Shown piece after piece: positions 61,857 to 64,000 of a DNA stretch of 64,000 nucleotides. The translations under genes were made by a program, and so were the position numbers. The first letter of the stretch is position 1; each line of letters starts with the position of its first letter. The notes beneath the pieces were generated by a model, which was not told where the DNA came from, searched no databases, and saw only the letters and a list, made by a program, of their open reading frames with translations. The stretch comes from ZC4RG20 sp036381515 (lineage in GTDB: Bacteria; Pseudomonadota; Gammaproteobacteria; Steroidobacterales; Rariloculaceae): NCBI GenBank assembly GCA_036381515.1, contig DASVCR010000081.1, positions 3,132-67,131 on the forward strand. The letters run 5' to 3'.

Positions 61857-62759
61857 ATGCTCCAACGCCTACGCGGCTCGATTCCGCCTCTGATCACGCC
61901 GTTTCGCGACGGCGAGATCGACTACGACGCCTATGCCCGGCTGATCGAGATGCAGATCGCCGAAGGCTCGCACGGCATCCTCGTGAACGGCACGACGGCT
62001 GAGCCGTCGACGTTGACCGTCGACGAGCGCAACCGGCTCGTGTCGCTCGCCGTCGAGGTGGCCGGCGGCCGCATCCCGGTCGTCGCGGCGACCGGCTCGC
62101 AATCGCTGCGCGAGAGCGCGGAGCTGACGCAGCACGCGGTCGCCGCCGGCGCCGACGCGCTCTTGATCGTCACGCCGTACTACATCCGCCCGCCGCAGCG
62201 CGGGCTCGTGCGCTATTACCTCGAGCTCACGGCCGAGATCGATACGCCTTGGATGGTCTATCACATCCCGGGCCGCACCGCGGTCGGCGTCACGCTCGAC
62301 ACGCTGCGCGAGCTCCGCGAGCGCTCGCCGAGCTTCGTCGGCATGAAGCACGCCGTGAACGACCTCGGCTTCGTCACGGAATGCCGCGCCGCGCTCGGGC
62401 CCGACTTCAGGATCTTCGTCGGCCTCGAGGAGCTCAGCTTTCCGATGATGGCGGTCGGCGCATGCGGACTGATGAACGCGGTCGGCAACCTGCGTCCGGC
62501 CGTCCTCGCCGAGCTCTGCGAGGCCGTCGATCGCGGCGATCTCGCGCGTGCGAGGGCGCTGCACGACGCGTTGCTCGAGATCAACAAGGCGGTCTTCTTC
62601 GACACGAACCCGATCCCGGTGAAGTACATGATGATGCGGCTCGGGCTGATCCCGCGGAACGAGCACAGGCTGCCGATGGCGCCCGCGACCGACGAGCTCG
62701 CGGCGAGGCTCGACGGCGTGCTCGAGCGCGCGGGTCTCCTCGATGCCCGGAGCGGTTGA
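61857..62759 (+). CDS. DapA/dihydrodipicolinate synthase-family aldolase
   Basis: The 300-residue TIM barrel has GTTAEPSTLTVDERNRLV, the Tyr in MVYHIPGRT and the Schiff-base Lys in FVGMKHAVNDLG, as in DapA-family aldolases and lyases. True DapA acts in lysine synthesis, but the next gene is a FAH-family enzyme and the surrounding genes are for meta-cleavage. It may therefore stand in for HpaI and cleave the C7 hydroxy-keto acid. This role is inferred. The following ATG overlaps its stop codon. Confidence 0.87.
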   Translation: MLQRLRGSIPPLITPFRDGEIDYDAYARLIEMQIAEGSHGILVNGTTAEPSTLTVDERNRLVSLAVEVAGGRIPVVAATGSQSLRESAELTQHAVAAGADALLIVTPYYIRPPQRGLVRYYLELTAEIDTPWMVYHIPGRTAVGVTLDTLRELRERSPSFVGMKHAVNDLGFVTECRAALGPDFRIFVGLEELSFPMMAVGACGLMNAVGNLRPAVLAELCEAVDRGDLARARALHDALLEINKAVFFDTNPIPVKYMMMRLGLIPRNEHRLPMAPATDELAARLDGVLERAGLLDARSG

Positions 62760-63616
62760 TGCGTCTCGTCAGCTTCACGCGGAACGGCAAGGCGGGCTTC
62801 GGCATCGTCGTTCCGGACGGCATCGTCGATCTCGGCGCTCGACTCGCGCCCCGCGCGCATTCGCTGAGGGGCCTGCTCGAGCAGAACCTCGTCGGAGAAG
62901 CCGAGCGACATGCGCGCGCAGCGCCGGACTTCGCGCTCGATGACGTCCGCCTCCTGCCGACGGTGCCGGACCCGGGCAAGATCATTTGCATCGGCATCAA
63001 TTATCGAAACCGCGACCGCGAGTACGGCGATGCGGCGAAGGAGCCGAAGTATCCGAGCGTCTTCTTCCGCACCCCCGAGAGCCTCGTCGCGCACGGCGAG
63101 CCGATCGTGAAGCCGCTCGAATCCGACCAACTCGACTACGAGGGCGAGATCGTGCTCGTGATCGGGAAGGCGGGCCGGCGCATCCCGGAGGAGCGCGCGC
63201 TCGAGCACGTCGCGGGTCTCACGTTGATGAACGAAGGCTCCGTGCGCGACTGGTTGCGCCACGCGAAGTTCAACGTCACGCCGGGCAAGAACTTCGAGCG
63301 CTCGGGCAGCCTCGGCCCGTGGCTCGTGACGGCGGACGAGATCGGCCGCTACGACTCGCTGCACCTGACGACGCGCGTTAACGGCGAGGTGCGGCAGGAC
63401 GACACGACGGCCAACCTGCTGTTCCCGTTCGAGCGTCTGATCGCGTATGTCTCGTCGTTCATGCCGCTGAAACCAGGCGATCTGATCGCGACCGGCACGC
63501 CGACCGGCGCCGGCGCGCGCTTCGATCCGCCGAAGTATTTGCAGGATGGCGACGTCGTCGAGGTGCACGTGCCGGAGATCGGCACGCTCCGCAATCGCGT
63601 CGAGGACGAGAAGTGA
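62759..63616 (+). CDS. Fumarylacetoacetate hydrolase-family enzyme (possible HpaG-type decarboxylase/isomerase)
   Basis: The 285-residue protein ends with a complete FAH domain: ICIGINYRNRDREYG, the metal ligands in LDYEGEIVLVIG, LMNEGSVRDWLRHAKFNVTP, NLLFPFERLIAYVSSFMPLK and GDLIATGTPTGAGARFDPPK. Members hydrate, decarboxylate or hydrolyse keto acids from ring cleavage. It starts at TGATG, coupled to the DapA-like gene. A repeat begins 4 bases after its stop. Confidence 0.88.
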   Translation: MRLVSFTRNGKAGFGIVVPDGIVDLGARLAPRAHSLRGLLEQNLVGEAERHARAAPDFALDDVRLLPTVPDPGKIICIGINYRNRDREYGDAAKEPKYPSVFFRTPESLVAHGEPIVKPLESDQLDYEGEIVLVIGKAGRRIPEERALEHVAGLTLMNEGSVRDWLRHAKFNVTPGKNFERSGSLGPWLVTADEIGRYDSLHLTTRVNGEVRQDDTTANLLFPFERLIAYVSSFMPLKPGDLIATGTPTGAGARFDPPKYLQDGDVVEVHVPEIGTLRNRVEDEK

Positions 63617-63620
63617 AATT

Positions 63621-63858
63621 GGGGTCAGAGCCCTTTTTCAAATGGATGAAGGATGGGATCGGCGTGAAAATGGGGTCAGAGCCTTTTTTCGAGCCCTTGT
63701 TCCAATGAATGAAAACGATGGGGTCAGGTCAAAGCCCCTTTCCCTTCTTGGAAAGGGCTGTGGCCCCATGTTTCGGCTTTGACCCTGTGGGAACGAGTGC
63801 TCTGACCCGTCTTTGGATCGGGTCAGAGCCCCTGTCCCCTTCTTGGAAAGTGCTTCGC
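63621..63858. repeat. Cluster of GGGGTCAGAGCCC-family repeats
   Basis: At least six full or damaged units lie here: clean copies at 63621-63639 and 63672-63690, then altered ones near 63719, 63753 (reverse), 63799 (reverse) and 63820. Two share the tail CCCCTTCTTGGAAAG. The region holds no gene. It joins a possible transposase gene end at the window edge. Confidence 0.7.
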
Positions 63859-63879
63859 CCCCACTGCTGTCCCACAAGT

Positions 63880-64000
63880 TTAGAGCAGCGCCAGCTGGGG
63901 TGGCTGCGGGTGGGGAGGTAGCGGTGGCCGTGGGCTGAGGAGCTCGAAGAGATTTCGTCTTACAAAGAGGTTGAGCTGCAACAGACGCAGGAGCTGCTGT
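63880..64000 (-). CDS. Probable C-terminal end of a transposase (partial)
   Basis: Thirty-nine codons read in from the right edge and end in TAA at 63880. They include QQLLRLLQLNLFVRRNLFEL then Pro-rich PPLPPHPQPPQLALL. The LLRLLQLNLF-x-RR pattern followed by a Pro-rich tail is like the C-terminus of IS4-type transposases, as I recall. The rest lies outside the window, so the call rests on a short segment. Confidence 0.45.
   Translation of the reverse strand, partial: QQLLRLLQLNLFVRRNLFELLSPRPPLPPHPQPPQLALL

Noticed and set aside
61590..61897. Three overlapping small minus-strand frames
   Set aside because: They lie inside the MITE-like palindrome, in different frames, and none has protein-like conservation.
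61857..62759. Lysine-pathway DapA
   Set aside because: The fold and Schiff-base lysine fit the family, but operon partners belong to aromatic ring cleavage, so I kept a family-level name.

Overview
This 64 kb window is GC-rich, gene-dense bacterial chromosome. The gene content points to a gammaproteobacterium, perhaps near the Steroidobacter/Nevskia-type lineages: a large TonB receptor, two DUF6152-type secreted proteins, an HpnB-type hopanoid glycosyltransferase, biosynthetic SpeA and a type I (hexameric-length) citrate synthase. This placement is inference; there is no rRNA and I found no tRNA. Apart from the dispersed repeats, several decayed genes and a possible transposase end at the right edge, I see no phage or plasmid genes and no CRISPR array.

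Layout. 1-11,000: secreted and stress genes (a propeller-like protein running off the left edge, a MetE-like methyltransferase, a GST, a glutathionyl-hydroquinone reductase, a DUF2235 hydrolase, a SleB-type hydrolase, HpnB, a DUF6152 protein) mixed with broken genes (VOC protein, AraC regulator, SDR epimerase, sensor kinase). 11,400-18,400: a TonB receptor followed by a same-strand run of two paralogous prolyl-4-hydroxylase-like dioxygenases, a third 2OG-Fe(II) oxygenase and a GNAT. 18,600-26,900: fructose bisphosphatase, then a polyamine block (agmatine deiminase, a deoxyhypusine synthase homologue, arginine decarboxylase, N-carbamoylputrescine amidase) and an AlgH-like protein with a signal peptide. 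27,700-29,930: an NYN/LOTUS RNase-like protein, a beta-class GST and a ModA-like binding protein.

29,997-40,384 is the most unusual region. Two head-to-tail operons lie on the minus strand. The upstream one carries lysine 2,3-aminomutase, two D-Ala-D-Ala-ligase-like ATP-grasp enzymes, a GNAT-deacetylase fusion and a GNAT. The downstream one carries a small acidic protein, a C39-like protease, a RimK-like ATP-grasp enzyme, a GCS2 ligase and an N-formylglutamate amidohydrolase. Each has a recognisable sigma70-type promoter. Together they look like a pathway that makes and conjugates beta-lysine or another amino acid.

40,778-55,617: citrate synthase, a second DUF6152 protein, an SMP-30/SnoaL fusion, and a glycogen/maltodextrin region (glgA, malQ, glgC, glgX, glgP) with a Cu/Zn superoxide dismutase and a pseudouridine synthase. 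55,849-63,616: an aromatic meta-cleavage set resembling the homoprotocatechuate pathway (amidohydrolase, LigB- and LigA-like proteins, HpaE, HpaF, a GST, a DapA-like aldolase, a FAH-family enzyme).

Two short palindromic repeat families (cores GTGTCAGACACC and GGGGTCAGAGCCC) are scattered between genes, often as long inverted hairpins nested in one another and several times touching a stop codon. They behave like REP/REPIN elements. The last 120 bases look like the 3' end of a transposase gene.
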